Part shown: piece after piece, positions 24,989 to 35,272 of the stretch | How the letters are laid out: the number at the start of each line of letters is the position of its first letter | Position numbering within the stretch: the stretch's first letter is position 1 | Origin: Bacillota bacterium | Lineage (GTDB): Bacteria; Bacillota; UBA994; UBA5500 | Length of the DNA: 53,402 bases | NCBI GenBank assembly: GCA_029781045.1 | Contig: JAKOXL010000022.1 | Span: forward strand, 1-53,402 | Direction: 5' to 3' | Notes under the pieces: generated by a model | Told to the model about the DNA's origin: nothing | Database searches by the model: none | What the model saw: the letters and a program-made list of their open reading frames with translations, nothing else | Made by a program: the position numbers and the translations under genes

Positions 24989-26119
24989 ATGTTTACTTGT
25001 TCAGCTTGTGGAGCCAAGTACAACGGCCAAACTCCCCGTTGGCGTTGTGACTGTGGTCATTACCTACACTTTACCTCTCCTGGTATGTTCCCCAAACAGG
25101 AGTTGAAGCAACGTCCTCCCACCCTTTGGCGTTACTTTGAAGCCTTCGGTATCGCCAGTCGGGACAATATAGTAACCATGGGCGAAGGTTATACCCCTTT
25201 AGTTGCTACGGAAATCTTTGGGCAAGAAGTCTTTCTCAAGCTGGATTACCTCTGTCCCACCGGTTCTTTCAAAGACCGGGGCACCACAGTAATGTTAAGC
25301 AAGATAAAGGAGTGGGGTATAGACCGGATAGTAGAAGATTCTTCGGGCAATGCCGGTGCCTCCGTCTCCGCCTATGCGGTTCGGGCCGGTATTCAAGCCG
25401 ACGTATATATCCCTGCCTACACTTCCGCTGGCAAGGCGGCGCAAATAGCCCTCTATGGCGCCAAGCTGGTGCGTGTTCCAGGCACACGGGAAGACACCAC
25501 CAGGGCTGCCTTGGCCGCCGCCGAGAATGCTTTCTACGCCAGCCACAACTGGAACCCCCATTTTGTAGCGGGGTTGAAGAGTCTGGCCTACGAAATAGCA
25601 GAGCAGTTGGACTGGGAGACCCCCGACTGGATAGTGGCACCTGTGGGTGGTGGCAGCCTCTTCTTGGGATTGTACGAGGGCTGGCGTGACCTGATGGATG
25701 CCGGTTACGTCACTAAGTTTCCGCGTCTTGTAGCTGTACAAGCCAGCAACTGTGCCCCCATTTATGCCGGATGGTCTCAAAACCTGGATGACGTTCCAGC
25801 TATCGAGAAGAAGGCAACAGCTGCTGAAGGGATCTCCATCGCTCAACCGGTGAAGGGTAAAGATATCCTAAAGGCTATCCGAGCCACGGAAGGTGTTGCT
25901 TGCACCGTAACCGATGAGGAAATCTGGGATACCTTGCCTCTATTGGCCCACCGTGGATTCTACGTGGAACCCACTTCTGCGGCCACACCGGCGGCGATCA
26001 AGAAACTGAAAGCTCAAGGGATCATCAAAGACACTGACAAAGTGGTTGTTGAACTGACTGGCTTCGGACTGAAAGCCACCGACAAGTTGATCGAGCACTA
26101 TAGTCACTTGTTCTCTTGA
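24989..26119 (+). CDS. thrC: Threonine synthase-like PLP enzyme
   Basis: 376 residues. The N-terminal zinc ribbon CSACGAKYNG... CDCG is followed by the PLP fold: GEGYTPL, CPTGSFKDRGTTVMLSK (PLP lysine in SFKDRG), EDSSGNAGASVSAYA, VAPVGGGSLFLG, and a C-terminal VEPTSAATPAAIKKL. The family converts O-phosphohomoserine to threonine. AAGGAGG precedes the ATG perfectly. No hom or thrB is adjacent, so a related PLP lyase role cannot be excluded. Its 3' end overlaps convergent cca by 16 bases. Confidence 0.82.
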   Translation: MFTCSACGAKYNGQTPRWRCDCGHYLHFTSPGMFPKQELKQRPPTLWRYFEAFGIASRDNIVTMGEGYTPLVATEIFGQEVFLKLDYLCPTGSFKDRGTTVMLSKIKEWGIDRIVEDSSGNAGASVSAYAVRAGIQADVYIPAYTSAGKAAQIALYGAKLVRVPGTREDTTRAALAAAENAFYASHNWNPHFVAGLKSLAYEIAEQLDWETPDWIVAPVGGGSLFLGLYEGWRDLMDAGYVTKFPRLVAVQASNCAPIYAGWSQNLDDVPAIEKKATAAEGISIAQPVKGKDILKAIRATEGVACTVTDEEIWDTLPLLAHRGFYVEPTSAATPAAIKKLKAQGIIKDTDKVVVELTGFGLKATDKLIEHYSHLFS

Positions 26120-27507
26120 TCTAGCCATTGCTGTAGCCAGCGAGTGGCATCGGATTTGTTCTTTACCCTTCCAACCACCTGCGCCTCAAGGAGGGCTTGT
26201 TTGGCCTTCTTCAGCCACGGACCCGGTGGGCGCCGGGCCAAGGAAACCAGCTCGTGACCATTAAGCAAGGGCTTAGGTGCCACCACCTCTGCCTGCCGAC
26301 AGAAATAGGCATACAAGAATTCTTCTACCATCTGCTGGTGCTTGGCAAACTGGGGGCTGGTGACCAGATCTTCACCCTTTGCCAAGTAGTCGGCCAGCGT
26401 GAAGACTACTATCAAGGGGCCAACAGAGCCTGTCCGCTGATAAAACCGATGAATGTGCTGGGGCCCGAAGTTGTCCGACCGCCAGAGTTGCACGGGATAC
26501 ATATGCCAACGTACGAAACACTCGATAAGGTCTTGCTGAGCGTTGCTGAGTCGCAGGCGACGAGCTATGGCTACAGCCATCTTGGCCCCCACCTGCTCGT
26601 GCTCATAAAAGGTGACACGTCCTTGCCGTAAGGCTCTTGTTGGTGGCTTGCCAATGTCGTGGAGCCAGGCAGCCAGCATGGTGGCAGCTTGTAAGGAAGT
26701 TGCTAAGCTATGCCAATAGGAGGCAAACCAGCGCCTGGCTGTAGCCGTTAGATGGCGCCCTTTATGAACCATATCCACGAAGATGGAAAAGGCGCGCCGA
26801 CTATGTTCATCTACAGTAAACTGATGGTATTTGTTCTGAGTTACTTGTTGCATAGCGACCACCTCGGGGAATAGCACCCGGGTGGTCCCTGTTTTTAATA
26901 GCAGCTGTTCAGCCTCGGAGGCTCGTGGATGCAGAAAGCACAAGCCAAGTTCGGCAGCAATACGTTCGGGAGCCGCTTGGAGCAGCTGAGGAGCTGCCTG
27001 TTGCATCGCAGCTATGAGGTCATCATCTAGACTCAAATCTCTAGTAATCACCAACCGGACACCGCGCAAGATGCGGATTGGATCATCTAGCAAAGCACTG
27101 GGAATGGGGAGTCGCAGACGTCTAGCTGCTAGATCAGCGCGTCCTGCCAGGGGATCGATGAGGTTCTCTCTATCTTTTAACCAATCTTCAAGCCTAAAGG
27201 CCATGGCGTTAACTGTAAAGTCTCGCCGCCGCAAATCGGCGGCGATGTCTTTATCCTGAAGGGGAGCAATATCAATCGTTGAACCTGGTGGCAGCACAAC
27301 GCGCAGAATCTGTCGAGGTTCATCTAACCAAAAGGCATGGCCTTCTGGCTGCCATAGGCTGGCGGATAAGCGGGCCGGTGATATATTGGTCACCAGATCT
27401 ATCTCTTGTGGTTCCTGCCCCAGCAAGTGATCACGCACAGCACCGCCCACCACCCAAAACTGGGCGTCTTGGCCCATCGCGGCCAATAGGCGTTGTAACA
27501 ACTCCAT
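26104..27507 (-). CDS. cca: CCA tRNA nucleotidyltransferase
   Basis: 467 residues. Nucleotidyltransferase head WVVGGAVRDHLLG, with EIDLVTN at the metal site where many homologues have DxD; RRRDFTVNAMAF; DPIRILRGVRLVIT; and an HD phosphohydrolase domain with AAWLHDIGKPPT near residue 285. It adds or repairs the 3' CCA of tRNA; the tRNAs in this window already encode CCA, so repair is its likely main job. The ATG follows GGGAGGGAAGG. It converges with, and overlaps, the threonine-synthase-like gene with no terminator between. Confidence 0.9.
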   Translation of the reverse strand: MELLQRLLAAMGQDAQFWVVGGAVRDHLLGQEPQEIDLVTNISPARLSASLWQPEGHAFWLDEPRQILRVVLPPGSTIDIAPLQDKDIAADLRRRDFTVNAMAFRLEDWLKDRENLIDPLAGRADLAARRLRLPIPSALLDDPIRILRGVRLVITRDLSLDDDLIAAMQQAAPQLLQAAPERIAAELGLCFLHPRASEAEQLLLKTGTTRVLFPEVVAMQQVTQNKYHQFTVDEHSRRAFSIFVDMVHKGRHLTATARRWFASYWHSLATSLQAATMLAAWLHDIGKPPTRALRQGRVTFYEHEQVGAKMAVAIARRLRLSNAQQDLIECFVRWHMYPVQLWRSDNFGPQHIHRFYQRTGSVGPLIVVFTLADYLAKGEDLVTSPQFAKHQQMVEEFLYAYFCRQAEVVAPKPLLNGHELVSLARRPPGPWLKKAKQALLEAQVVGRVKNKSDATRWLQQWLDQENK

Positions 27508-27645
27508 TTCCTTCCCTCCCAGCGAATGGTACGATTGCCTACCTCCATGACGAGTATACCTTTCCTTTCGCTCGAATATTAGCGGGTTTACAGTCCCAGC
27601 CTGCTCCAGTATATTAAGAGTTAGTTACAGTGGAGGAGGCTCGTC

Positions 27646-28521
27646 ATGGAAATCAGACGTGTACAACCGGCCGACAAGGCAGCCGTACTAACTCTCGTCA
27701 ACGAAATAGCCGCCGATGACTATATCCCCTATTGCTTTGATGATTGGGTAGAGGATCAGGAAAGATGCGTATTCCTAGCTGCCTGTGAGAGGGAGAAGCT
27801 GTTAGGAGTAGCCAACGTGCAGTTTCTGAGCGAGAGGGTGGCCTGGCTACAAGCTTTGCGCGTAGCTCCTGACCAAAGACGCCGCGGCGTTGGCAGAGCC
27901 CTCTCGCAAGCCTGCCTAGAGCAGGCGGCCAGCGCCGGTCGTCAGGTGGCCCGCCTTCTGATCGATGTGGATAACCATGCTTCCCTCAGCCTTACTGCCG
28001 GCGCTGGTTTTCGCAAAACCGCCCACTGGTTGCGTCTGGAGAAAACCACCGAGTCGGTAACCGCTCCTGCTCTGAGAAGCCCTCAGCGGGATGAACTTCC
28101 CCATTTGGTAGAACTGGCGCAGCAACATGGCCTTCACCTGTGGCATACCGATTGGAATACCTACGATTTGAACTTGGAAGCCTTGCAGGTTTCTGTAGAC
28201 AACGACACTCTGCGAGTTCTGGCTGATCAGCCCACCACCGCTATGCTGGATGTAACATTCGATGAAGAAGACGGGGAATACAGGGCTTTTAACCTGGTGG
28301 GACCAGAAGCTGCCGCAAAGCGAATCTTGCTGGCCATGGAAAAGCAAGCCTATGAGCAGGGGGTACGGCAGGTAGCCGTGTTACTGGCGGCCGATTCACC
28401 TCATTTACCGACTCTACAGAAATTGGGCTATAGTTTTACCTGGGTAAAAGACCCCCAGGGCTGCGAAATAGCAGATGGCTTAACCATTTGGGAGTATGAC
28501 TTAACCCAGTTGTCCAAGTAA
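27646..28521 (+). CDS. Tandem GNAT-family acetyltransferase
   Basis: 291 residues with two GNAT folds. The first (1-135) has the full acetyl-CoA motif LQALRVAPDQRRRGVGRALSQACLEQA. The second (about 150-291) keeps only a weak form (PEAAAKRILLAMEKQAYEQGVRQVAVLL) and may serve in substrate binding or dimerisation. GGAGGAGG precedes the ATG. The substrate is unknown. Single-gene unit ending at a terminator. Confidence 0.82.
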   Translation: MEIRRVQPADKAAVLTLVNEIAADDYIPYCFDDWVEDQERCVFLAACEREKLLGVANVQFLSERVAWLQALRVAPDQRRRGVGRALSQACLEQAASAGRQVARLLIDVDNHASLSLTAGAGFRKTAHWLRLEKTTESVTAPALRSPQRDELPHLVELAQQHGLHLWHTDWNTYDLNLEALQVSVDNDTLRVLADQPTTAMLDVTFDEEDGEYRAFNLVGPEAAAKRILLAMEKQAYEQGVRQVAVLLAADSPHLPTLQKLGYSFTWVKDPQGCEIADGLTIWEYDLTQLSK

Positions 28522-28525
28522 GTAA

Positions 28526-28549
28526 AATCCCGCCTCCGCAGGCGGGATT
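28526..28549. terminator. Terminator between convergent GNAT and M14 genes
   Basis: Ten-bp stem AATCCCGCCT/AGGCGGGATT with loop CCGC. The U-tract is weak on both sides. Confidence 0.65.
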
Positions 28550-28566
28550 CTTACATATCCGTTTTC

Positions 28567-30201
28567 TTAGGGCAAGATTACCTCAGCTTGGGCCTTACCA
28601 GCTCGCGGCGTATGGACAGTTATAATGGCCTTGCTACCCGGAGCAGCTTGCACCAACCACTCCACCTTTTTCTCACCCCAGCCCGGCAGGTGTTCCATTT
28701 CTATTTCGGCTTTGCCGGCAGGTACCGTTACGCCCTGCCCTGCAATACAGGCCACGATTGGCCTGGTCACATTCAAGCGCGCTGCCATATCGGAGCCGTT
28801 AGTAGGGAGGTAACCCTGGTTCACCACACCTGCGCTCACCCGGTAGAAACCGTTACCAACTGTCTCCACTTCTATTTTTCTCAGGCCCAACCGTGGCAGG
28901 CTATGGGCATGGACAAGGGTGAACATAGCGTTATTGTGACACTCGGCAGCCAAGAACTTCTCCGGTGGGTTCTGGCGCACGAACTTGGTTTTCCAACCAC
29001 CGATTTCCACTGGCCCCAGATCTGGATGTTCAAAGGGTGTCCAGGGCACAAAGCCTTCACCGCCCAGCTCCCGGTCGTTCCACTGGAGTAGCTTGAGTCC
29101 GTCGGCTTCCAGCTCCTTAGGTGACTTTTTCAATTGGGAAAGGAAATCGGATTTCTCTATGCCGGCCTGTTTCGCCACATTCCACAACTCGGTGGACCAG
29201 CAAAGAACACCTTGATGCTCATAAACCCAGTCCATGTAGATGCCACCCATGGGATTCTGCTTATCACGGGTGAAACCATCAAAAACGCCCACTTGCTGAT
29301 AGCCAGTATACTCAGTACCCCGCTCCCAAATGGCCTTGAAGTATTCCAGGTCTTTTCCCGCCAGTTTGTCATCACTCTTAGTACAAGGCGGCCGCAAATG
29401 GACTCCACCGGCGGTGTGATATGACATGGCTCCGGCGATATTCTTCTTGCTCAAAAAGAAGTTGGCAACTGTTCGGGTTTCCGGCTCAGAAAATGGATAG
29501 GGGCCGGAACTGGGTTTATTCATCCAGTTGGCCGGAGCGTTGCGATTGATATCTAGGCCATAACGAGGAGGGGCAGGCTTCACTTCCACCCCATCAAAGT
29601 TCTTGATCCGCCCTTCCGTATACAGCCGATAGAACTGACCGGCAAAGTCATCAGGAGCCCGGGGAACCATGAGGCGGGGGTCATGGGCAGATACTTTCCA
29701 ATTGCCATGGGGGTCGGGCACCCGCATTTGCGTGATGAAACCATCCCCATTTATATCTTCGGGATGCAAGCCATCCTGTTCATCCTCATAGGGGTACAGG
29801 CGGGTGCTGCTGCGCAGCATTTGGGGCGTATGGAGATAGAGTTCTGCCCCATCGATGCTGACACGGGGTATGATATAGAAAGCTTTCTGATCTAATAGGG
29901 TGGTTACGCTCGCATCGGTTCCGTAATTCTCCAACAGATAGCTGATAGTATACAGGGCCACTGCCGATCCGGTTACTTCCCCGGCATGGAAGTTGGCATC
30001 GATATAATAGGCCGGTTTGTCGTCGGCTGGCCCCGTTTCTTTATTGGTAATTTCAATTACGTAGATATCCCTCTCTTCATAGGTCTTGCCAATAGGATAG
30101 ACGGTAGCCAGCTGGGGATAGGCAGCTTGCCACGCTTGTAACAGCTCAACTATTTCCGCATAAGTATGGTACTTGGCGGCGTTGTAATGGACCTTAGTCA
30201 A
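28567..30201 (-). CDS. M14-family zinc carboxypeptidase
   Basis: About 544 residues. Zinc motif ANFHAGEVTG (HxxE) near residue 75, substrate-binding GLDINRNAPANW, third zinc ligand in AMSYHTAGGVHLRP, and a late CWSTELWN carrying the probable catalytic Glu. A beta-rich C-terminal domain follows. No signal peptide is evident, so it may act inside the cell. GTG 30207 is only 1 base from GGAGG; TTG 30201 has better spacing and is used. It is an intact relative of the broken M14 gene at 39077-41398. Confidence 0.9.
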   Translation of the reverse strand: MTKVHYNAAKYHTYAEIVELLQAWQAAYPQLATVYPIGKTYEERDIYVIEITNKETGPADDKPAYYIDANFHAGEVTGSAVALYTISYLLENYGTDASVTTLLDQKAFYIIPRVSIDGAELYLHTPQMLRSSTRLYPYEDEQDGLHPEDINGDGFITQMRVPDPHGNWKVSAHDPRLMVPRAPDDFAGQFYRLYTEGRIKNFDGVEVKPAPPRYGLDINRNAPANWMNKPSSGPYPFSEPETRTVANFFLSKKNIAGAMSYHTAGGVHLRPPCTKSDDKLAGKDLEYFKAIWERGTEYTGYQQVGVFDGFTRDKQNPMGGIYMDWVYEHQGVLCWSTELWNVAKQAGIEKSDFLSQLKKSPKELEADGLKLLQWNDRELGGEGFVPWTPFEHPDLGPVEIGGWKTKFVRQNPPEKFLAAECHNNAMFTLVHAHSLPRLGLRKIEVETVGNGFYRVSAGVVNQGYLPTNGSDMAARLNVTRPIVACIAGQGVTVPAGKAEIEMEHLPGWGEKKVEWLVQAAPGSKAIITVHTPRAGKAQAEVILP

Positions 30202-30308
30202 ATGCACTCCTCCTCTGCTCGTTTTGCCAAAAAGGTATTAGTCCTTAATTTTATTTATAAACCCTTTCTCCTGCCGAACCGACAAGAATATTTTTGTACT
30301 CGAGGTAA

Positions 30309-30333
30309 CAAAAAAGGCGCAAGGGATGCGCCT
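30309..30333 (-). terminator. Terminator after the malic enzyme gene
   Basis: Stem AGGCGCA/TGCGCCT followed by TTTTTTG on the minus strand. Confidence 0.8.
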
Positions 30334-30351
30334 CTATGCACCTGCATTGAC

Positions 30352-31527
30352 TTACGCTTGCCTTACTAGCCCTTGCTCGCGAGCCACCTGGGCCACTGCC
30401 TCAGCCACGCTGGGTACAACCCGTTGATCAAAGACATCAGGAATAATATAGTCGGGTCTGAGACCATCAGCCTGGGCTACGGCTGCAATGGCATCAGCTG
30501 CTGCCAGCTTCATAGCCTCATTAATCTCCGTGGCTTTAGCATCTAGGGCACCCCGGAAAACTCCCGGGAAGGCCAAAACGTTGTTGATCTGGTTAGGGAA
30601 ATCACTGCGCCCCGTGCCAATAATGAAAGCTCCACCGCGGGCCGCTTCCTCTGGCCAGATCTCGGGTATGGGATTAGCCATGGCCAGAACAACGGAGCGT
30701 TCATTCATCGCCGCCACCATTTCAGCCGTCACTACCCCACCGGCCGAAACCCCAATGAAGACATCGGCTCCCCTGAGAGCATCGGCCAAGGTCCCCCGCA
30801 TCTGACGGGGATTGGTCGAACGGGCCATTTCGGTCTGAGCCCAGTTCTGGTTCTCACCTTCCGAATTAAGAATGCCATAACGGTCACATAGCACGATGTC
30901 GCGGCAGCCAGCCGAGAGCAGTAGCTTTGCTATGGCTATGCCGGCGGCACCGGCACCGTTTATGACAATGCGGGTGGTAGCCATCTGGCGGTCAGTCAAC
31001 TGTAGGGCGTTCTTGACCGCGGCCAAAACCACAATGGCCGTACCGTGTTGGTCGTCATGCATGATAGGAATTGACAACCTCTGCCGCAAACGTGTTTCAA
31101 TCTCAAAGCAACGCGGGGCGGCGATATCCTCCAGATTAATGCCCCCAAAGCTGGGAGCCACCAGTTCTATGGCCTGCACTATACTGTCCACGTCCTGGCT
31201 AGCAAGGCAAAGGGGAACACCGTCGACCCCGGCAAAGGCCTTAAACAACACGGCTTTGCCCTCCATAACGGGCAATGCCGCCTGGGGTCCAATATTGCCC
31301 AAGCCCAAAACAGCGGAGCCATCGGTCACGATGGCTACCGTGTTTCCCTTACTCGTATATTCATAAACCATCTCCGGGTCCCGATGAATCTCCTTGCAGG
31401 GCTCAGCCACTCCCGGAGTGTAGGCTAGAGTCAGATCCTGCCTGTTCCGTAGCGGCACCTTGCTCTCAATCGTCAGCTTCCCTTTATGTGCTCGGTGCAG
31501 CTCTAGAGCTTGCTGGCGTATATCCAT
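30352..31527 (-). CDS. NAD(P)-dependent malic enzyme
   Basis: 391 residues of the short bacterial malic enzyme type. LTLAYTPGVAEPCKEI, GNTVAIVTDGSAVLGLGNIGP, MEGKAVLFKAFAGVDG, MHDDQHGTAIVVLAA (metal site) and the Rossmann RIVINGAGAAGIAIAKLLL are all present. Decarboxylates malate to pyruvate. It follows purA by 15 bases and is probably cotranscribed with it. Confidence 0.95.
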   Translation of the reverse strand: MDIRQQALELHRAHKGKLTIESKVPLRNRQDLTLAYTPGVAEPCKEIHRDPEMVYEYTSKGNTVAIVTDGSAVLGLGNIGPQAALPVMEGKAVLFKAFAGVDGVPLCLASQDVDSIVQAIELVAPSFGGINLEDIAAPRCFEIETRLRQRLSIPIMHDDQHGTAIVVLAAVKNALQLTDRQMATTRIVINGAGAAGIAIAKLLLSAGCRDIVLCDRYGILNSEGENQNWAQTEMARSTNPRQMRGTLADALRGADVFIGVSAGGVVTAEMVAAMNERSVVLAMANPIPEIWPEEAARGGAFIIGTGRSDFPNQINNVLAFPGVFRGALDAKATEINEAMKLAAADAIAAVAQADGLRPDYIIPDVFDQRVVPSVAEAVAQVAREQGLVRQA

Positions 31528-31542
31528 GCTATCTCCCCCTGG

Positions 31543-32811
31543 CTAGACTTGAAAAGTCTGACTACGTTCCGGTCCCACCGAAACAATGCGAATGGGAGCG
31601 CCCACCAACTCTTCAATCCGCCTAATATAACGTTGGGCGTTAAGTGGCAGGTCGGCGAAACAACGGGTCTGAGTAGTATCGGCTTGCCATCCGGGCAGGG
31701 TCTCATAAACCGGCTTCACATGATCTTGCCGATGGGGTTCGGGGAAGGTATCGATCTGCTCACCATCCAGCTCGTAACCAACGCAAATCTTTATTTCTTC
31801 GAAGGAATCAAGGACATCTAAGTTGGTTAAGCAAAGCCGTGTAAAACCGTTCAGCATATGGGCGTAACGCACCGCCACCGCATCGAGCCAGCCACAGCGA
31901 CGAGGTCGGCCGGTGGTGGCACCATACTCTTTGCCTATGGTACGGATGCGGTCACCCACTTCATCCCTTAACTCGGTGGGCATAGCCCCTTTGCCGACGG
32001 AAGTGGAGTAAGCCTTAACGATACCCAACACGTCATTTATCTTATGCGGAGGAATTCCGGCACCAACAGCGGCCCCACCGGCTAAGGGATTGGATGAGGT
32101 GACGTAAGGATACGTACCCCAGTCCAGGTCTTTTAGAGCCCCCAGCTGGCCTTCCAGTACAATCTTCTTATCTTCCGCCAGCGCCCGATGAACAATAGGT
32201 AAGACATCCTTGATATGGGGTAATAGCCTCTCGCGAGCAGAAAGGACTTCATCGGCAATCTGCTCCCCATCCAGCGGTTCATGGTTGTAGAAGACTTGCA
32301 GCAGAAGGTTCTTTTCCCGTACCTGCCGTCGCACTTTCTCCCGGAAATAGTCGGGATCTAGCAAATCGCCCACCTGGATACCGCTGCGCTGCACCTTATC
32401 CACATAGCAGGGACCTATACCGCGTAGCGTTGTTCCTAAAGAGCCATCTCCCCGGGCCTCTTCCTCTAACCTATCCAGCAATACGTGATAAGGCATCAAG
32501 AGATGGGCCCTTGCCGATATCAACAGGTTGCTGGTGTCTATACCCTTACTCTCCAGCTCTTCCAGTTCCTCCAACAGGACTAGGGGGTTAACCACCGTTC
32601 CTGTGCCTATGACACAGGTGGTTTGGGGGTTAAAAATGCCACAGGGAACAATGTGCAAGCGAAACTCGCCCAGTTGGTTTACCACGGTATGGCCGGCATT
32701 ATTCCCTCCTTGGTAGCGAATGACCATGTCGGCTTGTTCTGCCAACCAGTCCACAATCTTGCCTTTGCCTTCGTCGCCCCATTGGGCACCTACAACAGCA
32801 GTTACTGGCAT
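31543..32811 (-). CDS. purA: Adenylosuccinate synthetase
   Basis: 422 residues. First step from IMP to AMP using GTP and aspartate. N-terminal VVGAQWGDEGKGKIVDWLA, RYQGGNNAGHTV, GIGPCYVDK, LEGQLGALKDLDWGTYPYVTSSN and RPRRCGWLDAVA are all diagnostic. LEGQLGALKD replaces the more usual Q-G-A-x-x-L-D spacing only slightly. ATG 32811 follows GGAGG by 6 bases; the in-frame start at 32838 does not. Confidence 0.96.
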   Translation of the reverse strand: MPVTAVVGAQWGDEGKGKIVDWLAEQADMVIRYQGGNNAGHTVVNQLGEFRLHIVPCGIFNPQTTCVIGTGTVVNPLVLLEELEELESKGIDTSNLLISARAHLLMPYHVLLDRLEEEARGDGSLGTTLRGIGPCYVDKVQRSGIQVGDLLDPDYFREKVRRQVREKNLLLQVFYNHEPLDGEQIADEVLSARERLLPHIKDVLPIVHRALAEDKKIVLEGQLGALKDLDWGTYPYVTSSNPLAGGAAVGAGIPPHKINDVLGIVKAYSTSVGKGAMPTELRDEVGDRIRTIGKEYGATTGRPRRCGWLDAVAVRYAHMLNGFTRLCLTNLDVLDSFEEIKICVGYELDGEQIDTFPEPHRQDHVKPVYETLPGWQADTTQTRCFADLPLNAQRYIRRIEELVGAPIRIVSVGPERSQTFQV

Positions 32812-32891
32812 GAGCATCCTCCTCTCAACAAGACACAATTACATTCTAAGGCTTCCTATGAGATATTACAAATATCTAGACAGGTTGATGG

Positions 32892-33863
32892 TCACTCCAG
32901 CTCAGGTACCAGTATGCTGCGAGCTAAGAACTTGTCCCAAGCGCTCCAACGACCACTGCTGGCATCATGTTCAGCAATGATTCGGTCAAACTGGGCCAAG
33001 CGACCACTGGTCAAGTCGGCCAAATGCAGGGCCATGGCATCAATGGTCTTCGGCTGCTGCACGGCTCCCCATTCGGGCAGACCATGATGGGATAGGATCA
33101 TATGCTCCAGCTCAAGGCGTAGAGCTTCGGGAAAGCCGGGAAGTGTGGCTGCCGTTTTGGCTATTAGTTCCGCACCCAACTGTATGTGTCCCAGCAGACG
33201 GCCTTTATCAGTCAGTTGAAAGGATAGACTCTGCAGATCATACTCCTCCAGTTTGCCGATGTCGTGCAAAACGCACCCGGTAAGTAGCAGATCCCGGTTC
33301 AAGTTGGTCCCCTGCTCGGCCAGCATGGTCTGGGCATAGGTTACAACTTCCAGAGTATGTTCCAGCAGGCCACCTACATAGGCGTGATGCACTTCTCTTC
33401 CCCCAGGGGCGATGAGGAACCTACGTCGGGTAGGCTCATCAAATATGGCGCTAAGCAAGGCCCGCAGATCTGGTTGCTGAATAGACTGCACAACGGAGAC
33501 TAAGCGACGCCAGAGCACCTGCCGGTCGAAATCGCCACTGGCGATGTAATCGCTAAGGTCAACCTGGCTCGCGTCTACTGGCTGCACCCCATTAACCACC
33601 AACTGGGGTTTGCCTTTGTACTCGCCAATGCGACCCTGAAAGAGATGAACCTGGTCCACCGCTAGAGTGCTATGCAGTTCCTGGGCATTATCCCAAACAA
33701 CCGCTGCCATTTTGCCAGTCTTATCTCCTACCGTCAGCATTAGGACAAAGGCTGGCTGACCATTCTTCGCGGTAAACTGATGTAAGTGCTTTTCATAAAG
33801 GGCCAGGGGAATAACTACTTCCTGCCCCAGCTGCAAGTTGTCAACATATATCTTCTTCTCCAC
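32892..33863 (-). CDS. YhaM-like 3'-5' exoribonuclease (OB plus HD domain)
   Basis: 323 residues. N-terminal OB fold (VLMLTVGDKTGKMAAVVWD... GRIGEYKGKPQLVVNGV) and a C-terminal HD domain with HHAYVGGLLEHTLEV, CVLHDIGKLEEY and MILSHHGLPEWGA. This two-domain order is that of B. subtilis YhaM, a metal-dependent RNA/DNA exonuclease. A single-gene unit ended by the terminator at 33898-33936. Confidence 0.9.
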   Translation of the reverse strand: MEKKIYVDNLQLGQEVVIPLALYEKHLHQFTAKNGQPAFVLMLTVGDKTGKMAAVVWDNAQELHSTLAVDQVHLFQGRIGEYKGKPQLVVNGVQPVDASQVDLSDYIASGDFDRQVLWRRLVSVVQSIQQPDLRALLSAIFDEPTRRRFLIAPGGREVHHAYVGGLLEHTLEVVTYAQTMLAEQGTNLNRDLLLTGCVLHDIGKLEEYDLQSLSFQLTDKGRLLGHIQLGAELIAKTAATLPGFPEALRLELEHMILSHHGLPEWGAVQQPKTIDAMALHLADLTSGRLAQFDRIIAEHDASSGRWSAWDKFLARSILVPELE

Positions 33864-33897
33864 TCCCGTTCCCCCTCAAAACGGGTTAACCAGCAAA

Positions 33898-33936
33898 AAG
33901 AGCAATTGGACAAGCGGCCAATTGCTCTTCTTTTTC
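33898..33936. terminator. Terminator between the YhaM-like gene and kbl
   Basis: Perfect 12-bp stem AAGAGCAATTGG/CCAATTGCTCTT; U-tracts on both strands. It ends YhaM-like transcription on the minus strand and separates it from kbl. Confidence 0.8.
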
Positions 33937-33951
33937 GCTAGCTAACCCCTG

Positions 33952-35133
33952 CTACTCAATTAGCCCCATATCACGGCCGACTTTACTGAACTGCTCAAGT
34001 GCAAAGTCGAGGTCTGCCTTTTCATGAGCAGCAGAGATCATCACACGGATGCGGGCTTTGCCTCTCGGCACCGTCGGGAAGCTGATCTTAGAGGCAAAGA
34101 CACCAGCCTCAAAGAGGCGCTTGCTCATTTCGGCGGCCACTTCTGCTTCACCCAGCATTACTGGCGTGATTGGCGTCTCGCTAGCACCCACATCAAAGCC
34201 GAGCTTCTTCATCTCTGCCTTGAAGTAGCGGCCGTTCTCCCATAACCGATCCACCAGCTCACTACTGTTGGTAAGTATCTTAATAGCCTCCAAGGTCGCC
34301 ATCACATCGGGCGGCGTGAGGGCGGAGCTAAATAGGAAAGGACGAGCGCGCTGTTTCAAGAACTCAATCAGCTTGGCGCTACCGGCAGCAAACCCACCCA
34401 CAGTACCGATGGCCTTGGAGAAGGTACCAACCTCCACGTCCACTTGACCATGGAGATGGAAATGATCCACGATACCGCGACCATTCTCACCCAGAACACC
34501 TTCGCCGTGGGCATCGTCTACCATGGTGAGGGCTCCATACCTCTTGGCCAGCTCCACAATGGTCGGCAACTTGGCAATGTCGCCGTCCATACTGAAGACC
34601 CCGTCAGTGATGACCAACACATTACCTTCATTATCTTCTTTTAGTAGGGACTCGAGGTGATCCATATCGGCATGACGGAAAACCTTAATAGTGGCACGGC
34701 TAAGGCGGGCTCCGTCAATGATGGAAGCATGGTTGAGCTCATCAGAGAGGATGGTATCGCCCTTGCCCACGAGAGCAGGAATTACGGCTACGTTGGCCAT
34801 AAAACCAGACTGCAACGTGAGGGCAGCTTCCACCCGCTTGAACTCGGCGACGGCCTTATCTAGCATGTCGTGCACCGTCATGGTACCAGCAATACTCCGT
34901 ACTGCTCCGGGGCCTACCCCGTACTCATCGATGGCCTTTTTGGCCGCTTCCCGGAGAGCAGGATGATTGGCTAGGCCCAAGTAGTTGTTGGAGCACATAT
35001 TTAACACTCTGCGGCCCTCAATCGTTACCCAGGCACCCTGCGGACTTTCGATGGTCCGGATGGTGTTATACAGGTTCTGTTCTTTCAGATCGGCAAGGAT
35101 CTGCTCGACATATGCGAGGCGGTTCTCAGTCAC
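33952..35133 (-). CDS. kbl: Glycine C-acetyltransferase (2-amino-3-ketobutyrate CoA ligase)
   Basis: 393 residues of the alpha-oxoamine synthase family. [59 protein letters not shown] and [15 protein letters not shown] (PLP lysine) are present. It joins acetyl-CoA and glycine or cleaves 2-amino-3-ketobutyrate in threonine breakdown. GTG 35133 follows AAAGGGGGAG. No threonine dehydrogenase is adjacent, so the direct partner lies elsewhere. Confidence 0.93.
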   Translation of the reverse strand: MTENRLAYVEQILADLKEQNLYNTIRTIESPQGAWVTIEGRRVLNMCSNNYLGLANHPALREAAKKAIDEYGVGPGAVRSIAGTMTVHDMLDKAVAEFKRVEAALTLQSGFMANVAVIPALVGKGDTILSDELNHASIIDGARLSRATIKVFRHADMDHLESLLKEDNEGNVLVITDGVFSMDGDIAKLPTIVELAKRYGALTMVDDAHGEGVLGENGRGIVDHFHLHGQVDVEVGTFSKAIGTVGGFAAGSAKLIEFLKQRARPFLFSSALTPPDVMATLEAIKILTNSSELVDRLWENGRYFKAEMKKLGFDVGASETPITPVMLGEAEVAAEMSKRLFEAGVFASKISFPTVPRGKARIRVMISAAHEKADLDFALEQFSKVGRDMGLIE

Positions 35134-35272
35134 CAAAGACTCCCCCTTTATTGAGTGAAATAGAATCACAGCAACAACAAGAATTTAGACGGGCTAAACT
35201 TCGCCGTCCAAGATTACTGTATACCAAAGACTGCGGGTACACAACCCAGAAGCTCAAAGTTTGTGAAACCAT